64,000 nt of DNA from Caballeronia catudaia (GCF_001544755.2 NZ_FCOF02000002.1:248001-312000); one strand, 5' to 3'. Counted from the first letter of the stretch, positions 42,919 through 52,714 are shown. Program-made: numbers and translations. Notes: a model not told the origin generated them from the sequence alone.

Positions 42919-43788
42919 TCACCGCCCCAGATAAGACTCAATAACCGCGTCATCGCGTTTGACCTCATCCAACGAGCCTTCAGCAAGCACCCTACCTTCG
43001 GCCATCACAGTAACCTTCCCAAAAGCCCCCGCAAGAGCAGCAACAAACTCCATATCATGCTCGACGACCATCATCGAACACGAGCCACGCAGCTTGTTGA
43101 GAAGATCGGCGAGTTCCATCGTCTCATGATCCGTCATGCCAGCAGCAGGCTCATCGAGCAACAGCAACGCAGGCTGCTGCATCAACAACATGCCGATTTC
43201 CAGCCGCTGCTTCTGTCCATGCGACAGCTCCCCCGCAAGCCGCGTCGCCTCGTGCTGCAGGCGAATCAACTCCAACGTTTCCTCGATGCGCGCCTGCGCC
43301 TGCGCATCCAGCCGCGCACGCAACGACGCAAACCAGCGCTTATCGGTCTTCATCGCGAGCTCGAGGTTCTCCCACACCGGATGATTCTCGAACACCGTCG
43401 GCTTCTGAAACTTCCGTCCGATGCCCGTGCGCGCAATCACCGGCTCCGACATGCGCGTGAGATCCAGCGTCTGCCCGAGAAACACGCGGCCGGCATCGGG
43501 CCGCGTCTTGCCCGTGATGACGTCCATCATCGTGGTCTTGCCCGCGCCGTTCGGGCCGATCACGCAGCGCAACTCGCCCACGTCGATGGAAAGCGTGAGC
43601 GCGTTCAACGCGCGAAAGCCATCGAAGCTCACGGTCACGTCCTCGAGATAAAGAATCGCGCCGTGCGATACATCGATCTCCCCGGGCGCCAGCACATGGC
43701 CCAGACCCGCAACGCCATTGAGATTGAGTTGCTCTTCAAGAGGCGGAAGCGGCGGCAGATCAACAATCAATGCGTTGTGTGCGGTCAT
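42919..43788 (-). CDS. urtD: Urea ABC transporter ATP-binding protein UrtD
   Basis: This LivG-like ATPase of 289 residues has a 45-residue N-terminal extension before the ABC domain. Walker A is GPNGAGKTT (78-86), the signature is LSHGQKQRLEIG and Walker B is LLLLDEPAAGMT. Its start overlaps the urtC stop by 4 bp. The 3' end faces the palindromic element that separates it from urtE. UrtD and UrtE form the ATPase heterodimer on the cytoplasmic side of the UrtBC channel. Confidence 0.96.
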   Translation of the reverse strand: MTAHNALIVDLPPLPPLEEQLNLNGVAGLGHVLAPGEIDVSHGAILYLEDVTVSFDGFRALNALTLSIDVGELRCVIGPNGAGKTTMMDVITGKTRPDAGRVFLGQTLDLTRMSEPVIARTGIGRKFQKPTVFENHPVWENLELAMKTDKRWFASLRARLDAQAQARIEETLELIRLQHEATRLAGELSHGQKQRLEIGMLLMQQPALLLLDEPAAGMTDHETMELADLLNKLRGSCSMMVVEHDMEFVAALAGAFGKVTVMAEGRVLAEGSLDEVKRDDAVIESYLGR

Positions 43789-44978
43789 TCCGCTGCGTCT
43801 CCATGAGCCTTCCCGCGGCGCGCGAGATCAATGAGTCCCATGATGCCGTTCGGCAAAAGCAAGGGCACCAGCGTGAAGATGAGGCCGAGGAAGAACAGCC
43901 AGTACTCCGCGAAATGCGCGGTGAAAAAGCTCTTCGCGCCGTTCACGGCGAACGCGCCGAGGATCGGCCCGATCAGCGTGCCGCGTCCGCCGACGGCGAC
44001 CCAGATCGCCATTTCGATCGAATTCGCCGGCGACATTTCGCCCGGATTGATGATGCCGACCTGCGGCACATACAACGCCCCCGCAATGCCGCATAGCACG
44101 GCCGACACCGTCCAGATGAACAGCTTGTACGCGAGCGGGCTGTAGCCGAGGAACATGAGACGCGTCTCGCCATCGCGCACGCCGGTGACGACGCGCCCGA
44201 GCTTCGACGTGACGATCCGGCGCGCCGCGAGAAACGCGAGCACAAGCACCGCGAAGGTGATGAGGAAGAGGACGGTGCGCGTGCCCGGATGCGTGACGGA
44301 AAAGCCCGCGATACGCTTGAAATCCGTGAAGCCGTTATTGCCGCCGAAACCCGTTTCGTTGCGATAGAAAAGCAGCATCGCGGCGAAAGTCATCGCCTGC
44401 GTGATGATCGACAGATACACGCCCTTCACGCGCGAGCGAAACGTGAAGAAGCCGAACACCCACGCGAGCACGCCAGGCACGAGCACGACGAGCAGCAGCG
44501 CGTACCAGAGATGCTCCGTGCCTTGCCAGTACCACGGCAGCGCATGCCAGTCGAGAAACACCATGAAGTCGGGCAGATCGCTCTTGTACACGCCCTCGCG
44601 GCCGATCGAACGCATCAGGTACATGCCCATTGCATAGCCGCCGAGCGCGAAAAAGAGCGCGTGACCTAAACTTAGGATGCCGCAGTATCCCCACACGAGA
44701 TCGAGCGCGAGCGCGCCAATCGCGTAGCACATGAGCTTGGCCGTGAGCGTCATCGCGTAAGCAGACAGATGGAACGCGCTCGTCTCAGGCAACACGAGCG
44801 CTGATATCGGCACGAGGACGCCCATCGCAACGACGAGCGCGATCAACGCGATCCAGCCATTGCGCGGCAGCAATGCGGCGCGCGGCGGAAGGCCGAGCGC
44901 GAAGCCGGCGCGCGCGGCGCTCGCATCGGGCTGCGGCGTGACGTCGAGATTCGCGGGGAAATTGGTCGATGCGGTCAT
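43785..44978 (-). CDS. urtC: Urea ABC transporter permease UrtC
   Basis: This 397-residue LivM-like permease has about ten membrane helices, with the conserved LDLVWGYCGILSLGHALFFALGGYAMGMYLM segment in the first half and GRGTLIGPILGAFAVNGAKSFFT near the end. UrtC pairs with UrtB to form the urea channel in the inner membrane. It starts 3 bp after the urtB stop and overlaps urtD by 4 bp, so translation of the set is coupled. Confidence 0.96.
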   Translation of the reverse strand: MTASTNFPANLDVTPQPDASAARAGFALGLPPRAALLPRNGWIALIALVVAMGVLVPISALVLPETSAFHLSAYAMTLTAKLMCYAIGALALDLVWGYCGILSLGHALFFALGGYAMGMYLMRSIGREGVYKSDLPDFMVFLDWHALPWYWQGTEHLWYALLLVVLVPGVLAWVFGFFTFRSRVKGVYLSIITQAMTFAAMLLFYRNETGFGGNNGFTDFKRIAGFSVTHPGTRTVLFLITFAVLVLAFLAARRIVTSKLGRVVTGVRDGETRLMFLGYSPLAYKLFIWTVSAVLCGIAGALYVPQVGIINPGEMSPANSIEMAIWVAVGGRGTLIGPILGAFAVNGAKSFFTAHFAEYWLFFLGLIFTLVPLLLPNGIMGLIDLARRGKAHGDAAE

Positions 44979-44981
44979 GAC

Positions 44982-46586
44982 TCACGCCTCCGCGCTGCGG
45001 CCCTTCAGAGCGAACATGCCCTGCGGTCGCTTCTGGATGAACAACACGATCAGCACGAGCACCGCGATCTTCGCGAGCACCGCGCCCCAGAACGGCTCGA
45101 CTGTCTTGCTGACGAGCCCGAGCCCGAAGCCGCCGATCACCGTGCCCGCAAGCTGGCCGACGCCGCCCAGCACGACCGCCATGAACGAATCGATGATGTA
45201 GCTCTGCCCGAGATCCGGCCCGACATTGCCGATCTGCGAAAGCGCGCAGCCGCCGAGCCCCGCGATCCCCGCGCCGAACGCGAACGCATAGGAATCGACG
45301 CGCGCCGTCTTCACGCCGACGCACGCGGCCATGCGCCGATTCTGCGTCACGGCGCGGACAAAAAGGCCGAGACGCGTCTTCGTGAGCACGCCCCACGCGA
45401 TCGCGACGACGGCGAGCGAGAACGCGAGGATCGTCAAACGGTTGTACGGCAGGATGAGGTTCTGCATCACCGCGACGCCACCGCTCATCCATGAAGGATT
45501 CGTCACCTGCACGTTCTGCGCGCCGAAGAGCGTGCGCGTCGCCTGAATGAGGATCAGGCTGACGCCGAAGGTCGTCAGAAGCGTTTCGAGCGGGCGTCCA
45601 TAGAGATGCTTCAACACGAGCCTTTCCAGCACGATGCCGACGAGCGCCGCCGCGACGAACGAGGCGGGCACCGCGAAGAGCGGATACCAGTCGAACGCGG
45701 CGGGCGCGTAATGCTGCACGAGGTTCTGCACGACATAAGTCGCATAGGCGCCGATCATCAGGAACTCGCCGTGCGCCATGTTGATGACGCCGATCAGTCC
45801 ATACGTGATCGCAAGCCCGAGCGCGGCGAGCAGCAGCACGCTGCCGAGCGACAGGCCTGCGAAGATCGTCCCGAAGACTTCGCTGCGGCGTTGAAGCGAG
45901 TCCAGCGCGTAGAGGCCTTCCTGCGCCACGTTGCGCACGCGCGCGTCGGGCTCGTTGAACGCGCCATCGGAATTCTTCGCGACGATCGGGCGCAGCAGTT
46001 CGTACATGTCCAGGTCATGCCGCGCGGCCACCAGTTGCGCGGCTTCGAGGCGCTTGTTCACGTCGGGATCATGCAGCGCGGTCATCGCCCAGAGCGTGTC
46101 CAGGCGCTTCTTCAAATCGGGATCGCGTTCGATGGCGCGGGCGCGATCGATCATCGGTTTCATCGATGCGTCCGGGTTTCTCAGCAGCGCAATGATTGCT
46201 TCGCGGCGCTTCGCGATATCGGTCGATGCGAGTTGCAGGCCCGACAACGCGCCCGCCACTTTCGTGCGCAGGATGTTGGAGAGGGTGATCGGCTGCGCCT
46301 CCGGCGCTTCGACGATCTTGCCGGTTACCGGGTCCTTGTTGCCTTCATCGGTTTGAATGGTGACGTGGCCATCATCGGTCGCGACGAGCGAGCCATCGGA
46401 CAAGGCGTTGAGCACGGCGACCGAAGATGCGTCGGCGCTGGCGATGAGCTTGTCGATGGCTGCGGACTTCGCTTCGAAATCGTCGCCGGCGAGCGGGGCG
46501 AGATCGTCGCTGGTGAGCGCATGGGCCGCGAGCGACGTCAGCGCAATGCATAGTGCGAGCAGAACGCGCACGAAGGAACCGGTCAT
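44982..46586 (-). CDS. urtB: Urea ABC transporter permease UrtB
   Basis: This 534-residue LivH-like permease is longer than other LivH proteins. A signal-like segment (LALCIALTSLAAHA) precedes a 220-residue soluble N-terminal extension rich in charged residues, followed by the membrane part with AITYGLIGVINMAHGEFLMIGAYATYVVQ. The long extension is characteristic of UrtB. The start is the ATG at 46586, with AAAGG upstream; a longer frame to 46643 has no ribosome site. It is the second gene of the operon, 78 bp after urtA. Confidence 0.95.
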   Translation of the reverse strand: MTGSFVRVLLALCIALTSLAAHALTSDDLAPLAGDDFEAKSAAIDKLIASADASSVAVLNALSDGSLVATDDGHVTIQTDEGNKDPVTGKIVEAPEAQPITLSNILRTKVAGALSGLQLASTDIAKRREAIIALLRNPDASMKPMIDRARAIERDPDLKKRLDTLWAMTALHDPDVNKRLEAAQLVAARHDLDMYELLRPIVAKNSDGAFNEPDARVRNVAQEGLYALDSLQRRSEVFGTIFAGLSLGSVLLLAALGLAITYGLIGVINMAHGEFLMIGAYATYVVQNLVQHYAPAAFDWYPLFAVPASFVAAALVGIVLERLVLKHLYGRPLETLLTTFGVSLILIQATRTLFGAQNVQVTNPSWMSGGVAVMQNLILPYNRLTILAFSLAVVAIAWGVLTKTRLGLFVRAVTQNRRMAACVGVKTARVDSYAFAFGAGIAGLGGCALSQIGNVGPDLGQSYIIDSFMAVVLGGVGQLAGTVIGGFGLGLVSKTVEPFWGAVLAKIAVLVLIVLFIQKRPQGMFALKGRSAEA

Positions 46587-46663
46587 GGTGGCCTTTCTTG
46601 TATGACTCGAACGGCCGCGCGTCATCCATTGGCGCGCGGCCATGACTTCACGGCATCAATGCG

Positions 46664-47971
46664 TCAGGCCATGCGCACGCGCTGACGGCGCAGGAACGCG
46701 GGAATCGATGTGACCACATCCGGCTTGCCCTGATTGCCTGCGATATACGGGCTCCACGGCTGCGCGCGGATCGCGGTCTTGGTCTTCCACACGACGTTGA
46801 ACTGGCCGTCGCCGCGAATCTCGCCGATCATCACGGGCTTGTGCAGATGATGGTTGCCGTCCATCGTCAGCGTGAAGCCCGAGGGCGCGGCGAAGGTCTG
46901 ACCGGGCATCGCGGTGCGGACCTTGTCGACGTCGGCGCTCTTCGCCTTTTCGACTGCCTGCTTCCACATGTGGATGCCGACGAAGGTCGCTTCCATCGGA
47001 TCGTTGGTGACGCGCTTGTCGCCGCCGGGCAGGTTCTGCGCTTTCGCGTACGCGAGGAATTCCTTTTCGAACTTGGAGTTGTTCGGGTTCTTCACCGACA
47101 TGAAGTAGTTCCATGCGGCGAGGTGGCCGACGAGCGGTTTCGTATCGATGCCGCGCAGTTCTTCCTCGCCGACCGAGAACGCGACGACGGGCACGTCGGT
47201 CGCTTTCAGGCCCTGGTTGCCGAGTTCCTTGTAGAACGGTACGTTCGAATCGCCGTTGATCGTAGAGATGACGGTCGTCTTTCCCCCTTGGGAAAAGGTC
47301 TTGATGTTCGCGACGATGGTCTGATAGTCACTGTGTCCGAACGGTGTATAGACCTCCTGAATATCTGCATCCTTGACGCCCTTTGAATGGAGGAACGCGC
47401 GCAGGATCTTGTTGGTCGTGCGCGGATACACGTAGTCGGTGCCCAGCAGGAAGAAGCGCTTGGCGCTGCCGCCTTCCGCGCCCATCAGATATTCGACGGC
47501 GGGAATCGCTTGCTGGTTGGGCGCCGCGCCTGTATAGAAGACGTTGCGCGACATCTCTTCACCTTCGTATTGCACGGGATAGAAGAGCAGGCCGTTGAGT
47601 TCTTCGAAGACGGGCAGCACCGACTTGCGCGACACCGAGGTCCAGCAGCCGAACACGACCGCGCACTTGTCCTGCGTGAGAAGCTGGCGGGCTTTTTCGG
47701 CGAAGAGCGGCCAATTGGAGGCAGGATCGACGACGACGGGCTGAATCTGGCGGCCCATCACGCCGCCGTTCTTGTTGATATCGGCGATGGTCATGAGCGC
47801 CGTGTCTTTCAGCGACGTCTCGGAGATCGCCATCGTGCCTGAGAGCGAATGCAGGATGCCGACTTTGATCGGGCCGGTATCGGCGGCGTGGGCTTTCGTG
47901 ATCGGAAGCTGGCCTGCGAGGGCCAGCGCGCTCGACATGGAGCCGAACTTCAGCAGACTGCGTCGTTTCAT
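46664..47971 (-). CDS. urtA: Urea ABC transporter substrate-binding protein UrtA
   Basis: This periplasmic binding protein of 435 residues begins with a twin-arginine-like signal (KRRSLLKFGS, then LALAGQLPITKAHAA). The mature part starts DTGPIKVGILHSLSGTMAIS and is the two-domain ligand-binding fold, with GCWTSVSRKSVLPVFEELNGL and PVQYEGEEMSRNVFYTGAAPNQQ. It binds urea and delivers it to UrtBC. The ATG at 47971 follows AAGGGGAACG. A consensus sigma-54 promoter lies about 55 bp upstream, so nitrogen-limited expression through NtrC is likely. Confidence 0.96.
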   Translation of the reverse strand: MKRRSLLKFGSMSSALALAGQLPITKAHAADTGPIKVGILHSLSGTMAISETSLKDTALMTIADINKNGGVMGRQIQPVVVDPASNWPLFAEKARQLLTQDKCAVVFGCWTSVSRKSVLPVFEELNGLLFYPVQYEGEEMSRNVFYTGAAPNQQAIPAVEYLMGAEGGSAKRFFLLGTDYVYPRTTNKILRAFLHSKGVKDADIQEVYTPFGHSDYQTIVANIKTFSQGGKTTVISTINGDSNVPFYKELGNQGLKATDVPVVAFSVGEEELRGIDTKPLVGHLAAWNYFMSVKNPNNSKFEKEFLAYAKAQNLPGGDKRVTNDPMEATFVGIHMWKQAVEKAKSADVDKVRTAMPGQTFAAPSGFTLTMDGNHHLHKPVMIGEIRGDGQFNVVWKTKTAIRAQPWSPYIAGNQGKPDVVTSIPAFLRRQRVRMA

Positions 47972-48025
47972 TTTTACGTTCCCCTTGCCGATTTGGTTTG
48001 TTTGAGCAGGTTCCTCGGTTTGTTT

Positions 48026-48041
48026 TGCAAGGGGTGTGCCA
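48026..48041 (-). promoter_or_regulatory. Sigma-54 (-24/-12) promoter of urtA
   Basis: On the reverse strand this reads TGGCACACCCCTTGCA, an exact match to the TGGCAC-N5-TTGCA consensus with the GG and GC dinucleotides at the right spacing. Transcription would begin near 48015, giving a 44-base leader before the urtA ATG. A TGGTGCAC half-site at 48117-48124 lies at a typical activator distance. Confidence 0.8.
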
Positions 48042-48202
48042 ATTGGCGGGGATGCACTAGCCGTGCGGGTTTCGTCGTGGTTTTGGGTTTGATGTGTTCG
48101 ATGCGCGGCGGGGTTTTGGTGCACAGAGGGGCTTTTGTGCATCGTTGCGGTGCGAAGGTGCTCTTATGGAAAAAGCCCAAAGCACCGCCGCCCCAAAAAC
48201 GC

Positions 48203-49519
48203 TTAGCGATTAACCGTCCGCGCCGGCACGCTCAAAACGAGCAAAGCACCGAGCACGAGAAAGCCAGCAAGCATATACATCCCACTGGAATTGGAAGCAG
48301 TTGCCTGCTTCAACCACCCCACAAGATAAGGACTTAGAAAACCAGCAAGATTCCCGAGCGAGTTGATCATCGCGATACCCGCCGCCGCGCCCGTCCCGGC
48401 GAGAAACGCCGTCGGAAGGCTCCAGAACAAGGGCAGCGTCGTGAGAATGCCCATCGTCGCAAGCGTGAGCCCGAGCATCGCAAGCGTCGTGTTCGACGAC
48501 CAGATCACCGACAGCACCAATCCAATCGCGCCCAGGAAAGCCGGAATCGCAATATGCCAGCGCCGCTCGCCGCTGCGATCCGCGCTGCGCGCAGCGTACA
48601 GCATGCCGATCACCGCCGCGCCATACGGAATCGCGGACAACAGGCCCACGTGCAGCGCATTGGAGACGCCCATCGACTTGATGATCGTCGGCAGCCAGAA
48701 GCTCACGCCGTACAGACCCATCACGAACGAGAAGTAGATCAGGCTCATCAGCCATACCTTCGGGCTCGACAGAATCTTGCCGATCGAATGATCTTCCTTC
48801 TCGACGTTATCCGCCGCGATGTTGCGTTCGAGCAGATCGCGTTCTTCCGCGGTGAGCCACTTCGCCTTCGCGATGCGGTCATCGAGCTTCATCAGCACGA
48901 CGATACCGACGATGATCGACGGAATGCCTTCGAGCAGCAGCAGCCATTGCCAGCCATGCCAGCCGTTCTTCATGTGGAAAGCGTCCATGATCCAGCCGCT
49001 GATCGGCCCGCCGATCAAACCCGACAGCGCGATCGCGGTCATGAACAGCGTCGTGATGCGCGCGCGCCGGCGCGCCGGAAACCAGTACGTCAGATAAAGA
49101 ATGATGCCGGGGAAAAAGCCCGCTTCCGCCGCGCCGAGCAGAAAGCGCATCACGTAGAACATCGTCGGCGTCTTGACGAACATGGTGAGCGCGGAAATGA
49201 TGCCCCACGTGATCATGATCCGCGCGATCCACACGCGCGCGCCGACGCGATGCAGGATGATGTTGCTCGGAATCTCGAAGATGAAATAGCCGAAGAAGAA
49301 GATGCCCGCGCCGAAGCCGTACACGGTGTCGGACAACTGCAGGTCGGCGGCCATCTGCAATTTGGCGAAGCCGACGTTCACGCGATCCAGATACGCGACG
49401 ATATAGCAGATCAGCAGAAGCGGCGCGAGCCGCCAGACGACCTTGCGGTAAGTGGCCTCTTCGAAGGCGGAATTGGCGCCCGCGGCGGGGCGGGGCGCCG
49501 GGTTGGCGGTGCTGGCCAT
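48203..49519 (-). CDS. MFS transporter, anion:cation symporter family (phthalate/tartrate/glucarate-like)
   Basis: This 438-residue membrane protein has twelve hydrophobic segments. Segment 1 starts VVWRLAPLLLICYIVAYLDRVNVGFAKLQM, the typical N-terminus of the ACS family of organic-anion transporters, and the loop FPARRRARI follows helix 4. These carriers import sugar acids, tartrate or aromatic acids with protons. It is the last gene of a reverse-strand unit after the aldehyde dehydrogenase and SDR genes (175 bp gap). The substrate is therefore probably processed by those two oxidoreductases, though it is unknown. Confidence 0.9.
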   Translation of the reverse strand: MASTANPAPRPAAGANSAFEEATYRKVVWRLAPLLLICYIVAYLDRVNVGFAKLQMAADLQLSDTVYGFGAGIFFFGYFIFEIPSNIILHRVGARVWIARIMITWGIISALTMFVKTPTMFYVMRFLLGAAEAGFFPGIILYLTYWFPARRRARITTLFMTAIALSGLIGGPISGWIMDAFHMKNGWHGWQWLLLLEGIPSIIVGIVVLMKLDDRIAKAKWLTAEERDLLERNIAADNVEKEDHSIGKILSSPKVWLMSLIYFSFVMGLYGVSFWLPTIIKSMGVSNALHVGLLSAIPYGAAVIGMLYAARSADRSGERRWHIAIPAFLGAIGLVLSVIWSSNTTLAMLGLTLATMGILTTLPLFWSLPTAFLAGTGAAAGIAMINSLGNLAGFLSPYLVGWLKQATASNSSGMYMLAGFLVLGALLVLSVPARTVNR

Positions 49520-49694
49520 GTTGCTTGTCTCCTCTAGTTTTTAACGCACGAAGCCGAGCGGATGGGCCCGCTCATGTTTACGGACGCGTAAGGATTCTAG
49601 CCCTTCGGCAACCACGCCAAACGCGTGTTTTCGCTAGGGAAAGCCCCGATGTTTGAGCGCACGCCGCAAGCGCCGCGCGGCGTGCGCCCGACGC

Positions 49695-50471
49695 TCAGAC
49701 GCAGCGCCCGCCATCCACTTCGAGCGCGACGCCGGTGATGAACTCGGCGTCGTCGGAGGCGAGATAGAGCGCTGCGTTCGCGACATCCTGCGGCGTCGAG
49801 AAACGGCCCAGCGGAATCGTCGCGAGAAACTTGCGGCGGTTCTCCGGCGTGTCTTCCATGCCCATGAACTCGGAGAGCAGGGCGGTTTCGCCCATCACCG
49901 GATTGATGCAGTTCACGCGGATGCGGTCCGCGCCCAGCTCGACCGCGAGCGCCTTGCTCGCGACGATCACCGCCGCCTTGCTGCCGTTGTACCAGACGAG
50001 GCCGGGGCGCGGCCGCACGCCCGCCGTCGACGCGATGTTGATGAACGCGCCGCCGCCCCGCTCGCGAAAATACGGCACGAACTGCTCGACGCTCCAGTAG
50101 ATGCTCTTCACGTTCACCGCGTAGACACGGTCGAACTCGGCCTCGGTCACATCCATGACGGGCTTGTTGCGGTGCGTCGTCCCCGCATTGTTGACGACGA
50201 CCTGCACGCTGCCGAAGTCCTGAATGGCCGCATCGAAGAGGGTTTGCCAGTCGGCGCGCTTCGTGACATCGCCCGCTACGGCGATCGCGCGGCCGTGCTT
50301 CACTTCGGGCGACGACGCGAGCGCGATCTCGCTCGCCACACGCTCGGCGGCCGGCCCGTTCAGATCGTTCACGACGACATTCGCGCCCTCGCGCGCGAAC
50401 GTCCTCGCAATGCCTTCGCCGAAACCCGAGCCGCCGCCCGTCACGATCACCGTCTTCCCTTGCAGTCGCAT
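49695..50471 (-). CDS. SDR-family oxidoreductase
   Basis: This classical short-chain dehydrogenase of 258 residues has the cofactor motif TGGGSGFGEG (11-20), NNAG (94-97) and the active-site Ser148, Tyr161 and Lys165 in YNGSKAA. Acidic Asp36 after the second strand (VVNDLNG) suggests preference for NAD over NADP. Substrate cannot be told. It is 10 bp after the aldehyde dehydrogenase stop, so the two enzymes probably act on successive alcohol and aldehyde intermediates of the same compound taken up by the MFS transporter. Confidence 0.92.
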   Translation of the reverse strand: MRLQGKTVIVTGGGSGFGEGIARTFAREGANVVVNDLNGPAAERVASEIALASSPEVKHGRAIAVAGDVTKRADWQTLFDAAIQDFGSVQVVVNNAGTTHRNKPVMDVTEAEFDRVYAVNVKSIYWSVEQFVPYFRERGGGAFINIASTAGVRPRPGLVWYNGSKAAVIVASKALAVELGADRIRVNCINPVMGETALLSEFMGMEDTPENRRKFLATIPLGRFSTPQDVANAALYLASDDAEFITGVALEVDGGRCV

Positions 50472-50480
50472 GGTGTCTCC

Positions 50481-51920
50481 TTATCCGTGTTTGATTGCGA
50501 TGGTCTTCAGCGTCGTGAAGCCGTACAGCGCCTCGAAGCCTTTCTCCCGCCCGTGTCCCGAATGCTTCACGCCGCCGAACGGCAGTTCGATGCCGCCGCC
50601 CGCGCCGTAGTTGTTGATGAACACCTGCCCCGAGCGCACGCGGCGCGCGAGGCGCATCTGGCGCGCGCCGTCGCGTGTCCAGATGCCCGCGACCAGTCCG
50701 TAGTCGGTGCCGTTGGCGAGTTTCAGCGCCTCGGCTTCGTCGTCGAAGGGCATCGCGGCAAGGACCGGACCGAACACTTCCTCGCGCGCGAGCCGGTGCG
50801 TCGGCGGGACGTCGCGCAGGAGCGTCGGCGCCTGATAGAAGCCGGTTTCTGGCGCATCGCCGACGACTTCGCCGTGCGCGGCCATCGGAATGCCGTCGTG
50901 CTGCGCGTCGGACAGGAAGTCCCACACGCGCTGCTGCTGCTTCGCGCTGATGAGCGGGCCGCAGTCGAGATCGAGCTTGCTCGGGCCGACCCGCAAAGCG
51001 GCGAACGCTTGCCCGAGACGCTCCAGCAAAGGCTCGTAAGCCGAGCGCTCGATCAGCACGCGGCTGCCCGCCGAGCACGTCTGTCCCGCGTTCTGCACGA
51101 TGGCGGCGACGAGCACGGGCAACGCCGCGTCGAGGTCGGCATCGGCGAAAACGATCTGCGGCGACTTGCCGCCGAGTTCCAGCGTGACGGGCACGTGGTT
51201 GTCGGCGGCCATTTTGGTGACGGCCGCGCCCGTCGCGGGGGAACCCGTGAACGAGATGTGATCGATGCCCCGATGCCGCGCCAGCGCCGCGCCCGCTTCG
51301 TGCCCGTAGCCGGTGACGATATTGAGCGCGCCATCGGGCAGGCCCGCTTCCGCCGCGAGCTCCGCGATGCGCAACAGCGACAGGCACGCGTCCTCCGCCG
51401 GCTTCACGACGCACGCGTTGCCGGTCGCGAGCGCCGCGCCGACACTGCGCCCGAAAATCTGCAGCGGATAGTTCCACGGCACGATGTGGCCGGTCACGCC
51501 ATGCGCTTCGCGGATCGTCAGCACGGTGTAGCCGGACTGATAGGGCAGGGTTTCGCCGTGCAGCTTGTCGGCGGCGCCCGCGTAGAACTCGAAATAGCGC
51601 GCGATGCCGGTCGCGTCGGCGCGCGCCTGCTTGAGCGGCTTGCCGGTGTCGCGCGCCTCCACCTGCGCGATGTCCTCGTGACACGCGGCGATCAGCATCG
51701 ACAGGCGCGCGAGGATGCGTCCGCGCTCGGCGGCGCTCGTCGTGCCCCACGGGCCGTCGAAGGCGGCGCGTGCGGCGGCGACCGCGCGGTCGATGTCGCC
51801 CGCATTGCCGCGCGCGATCTGCGCGAAAATCTGGCCGTCCGACGGATCGACCACCGGAATCGTCTCGCCGCCCGATGCCGCGACCCAGTGGTTGTTGATG
51901 AAATGCTTCGCGTCTTCCAT
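50481..51920 (-). CDS. NAD(P)+-dependent aldehyde dehydrogenase
   Basis: This 479-residue enzyme oxidises an aldehyde to the acid. Catalytic residues are Asn150 in VPWNYP, Glu248 in LELGGK and Cys282 in GQTCSAGSR, with the coenzyme-site FTGSPATG. The length is standard. The ATG at 51920 follows CAGGAGACATGC, a strong site. It heads a three-gene reverse operon with the SDR and MFS genes. The short promoter region upstream is shared with the divergent ppa gene. Members of this subgroup accept many aldehydes, so the physiological substrate is open. Confidence 0.93.
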   Translation of the reverse strand: MEDAKHFINNHWVAASGGETIPVVDPSDGQIFAQIARGNAGDIDRAVAAARAAFDGPWGTTSAAERGRILARLSMLIAACHEDIAQVEARDTGKPLKQARADATGIARYFEFYAGAADKLHGETLPYQSGYTVLTIREAHGVTGHIVPWNYPLQIFGRSVGAALATGNACVVKPAEDACLSLLRIAELAAEAGLPDGALNIVTGYGHEAGAALARHRGIDHISFTGSPATGAAVTKMAADNHVPVTLELGGKSPQIVFADADLDAALPVLVAAIVQNAGQTCSAGSRVLIERSAYEPLLERLGQAFAALRVGPSKLDLDCGPLISAKQQQRVWDFLSDAQHDGIPMAAHGEVVGDAPETGFYQAPTLLRDVPPTHRLAREEVFGPVLAAMPFDDEAEALKLANGTDYGLVAGIWTRDGARQMRLARRVRSGQVFINNYGAGGGIELPFGGVKHSGHGREKGFEALYGFTTLKTIAIKHG

Positions 51921-52031
51921 GCATGTCTCCTGAAATCGGGGCTTCCTGTGCCGGAATTCGATCTGGTCTTTCGATTATCACGCCAACGCGCGGCGCGTGC
52001 CTTGCGCACAAAGGCGCAGGGCGCGATTGGC

Positions 52032-52037
52032 TATAAT
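52032..52037 (+). promoter_or_regulatory. Putative -10 element of ppa
   Basis: A perfect TATAAT stands in the 220 bp divergent region, about 104 bp before the ppa ATG. I could not find a good -35 box at the standard spacing, so only the -10 box is claimed. Confidence 0.45.
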
Positions 52038-52140
52038 GGCGTGATCACGCACAAGCGCCGCACGCGCGCCGCGGCGGTGCCTCGAAGACCGTCCGTCCGT
52101 GCGATTCCTTCTCCCTTCTCAACTTCTCCAGAGAGTGCTC

Positions 52141-52668
52141 ATGAGCTTCAATAACGTACCTCCCGGCAAGGACCTTCCGCAGGATTTCAACGTCATCATC
52201 GAGATTCCCGCGCAAAGCGATCCGGTCAAATACGAAGCCGACAAGGACATGGGCCTGCTCATCGTCGACCGCTTCATCGGCACCGGCATGCGCTATCCGG
52301 CCAACTACGGTTTCATCCCGCAGACGCTTTCGGGCGACGGCGACCCGGTCGACGTGCTCGTCATCACGCCGTATCCGCTGCTGGCCGGCTCGGTCGTGCG
52401 CGCGCGCGCGGTCGGCATGCTGCAGATGACGGACGAATCGGGCGTGGATGCGAAGCTGATCGCCGTGGCGCACGACAAGGTCTGCCCGATGACGGCGAAC
52501 ATCAAGTCGATCGACGACGTGCCCGAGTTCCTGAAGGACCAGATCAAGCACTTCTTCGAGAACTACAAGGCGCTCGAAAAGGGCAAGTGGGTGAAGGTCG
52601 AAGGCTGGGCGGGCATCGATGCCGCGCACAAGGAAATTTCGGAAGGCGTCGCGAACTATAAGAAGTAA
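52141..52668 (+). CDS. ppa: Inorganic pyrophosphatase (family I)
   Basis: This soluble hexameric-type enzyme of 175 residues hydrolyses pyrophosphate and so drives biosynthetic reactions. Active-site residues are present: Glu21 and Lys30 near the start, and the metal cluster Asp66, Asp68 and Asp71 in [33 protein letters not shown] is also typical. The ATG at 52141 gives the usual N-terminus. It is an isolated housekeeping gene followed by a shared hairpin terminator. Confidence 0.97.
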   Translation: MSFNNVPPGKDLPQDFNVIIEIPAQSDPVKYEADKDMGLLIVDRFIGTGMRYPANYGFIPQTLSGDGDPVDVLVITPYPLLAGSVVRARAVGMLQMTDESGVDAKLIAVAHDKVCPMTANIKSIDDVPEFLKDQIKHFFENYKALEKGKWVKVEGWAGIDAAHKEISEGVANYKK

Positions 52669-52679
52669 GTTCCGCGAAC

Positions 52680-52714
52680 AAGCGCCGCTGCACGCTTCTC
52701 GCGCGGCGGCGCTT
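52680..52714 (+). terminator. Hairpin terminator between ppa and the GIY-YIG gene
   Basis: Stem AAGCGCCGC/GCGGCGCTT of 9 bp, with a 17-base loop, is followed by CATTCTTCTT. It lies between convergent genes and could serve both; the downstream T-run is imperfect. Confidence 0.55.

Noticed and set aside
49597..52154. Very long open frames on both strands (49653-52154 forward and 49597-52011 reverse)
   Set aside because: They cover the SDR and aldehyde dehydrogenase genes in other frames. Their translations are rich in Arg, His and Ala with no family signature, as expected for shadow frames in high-GC DNA.
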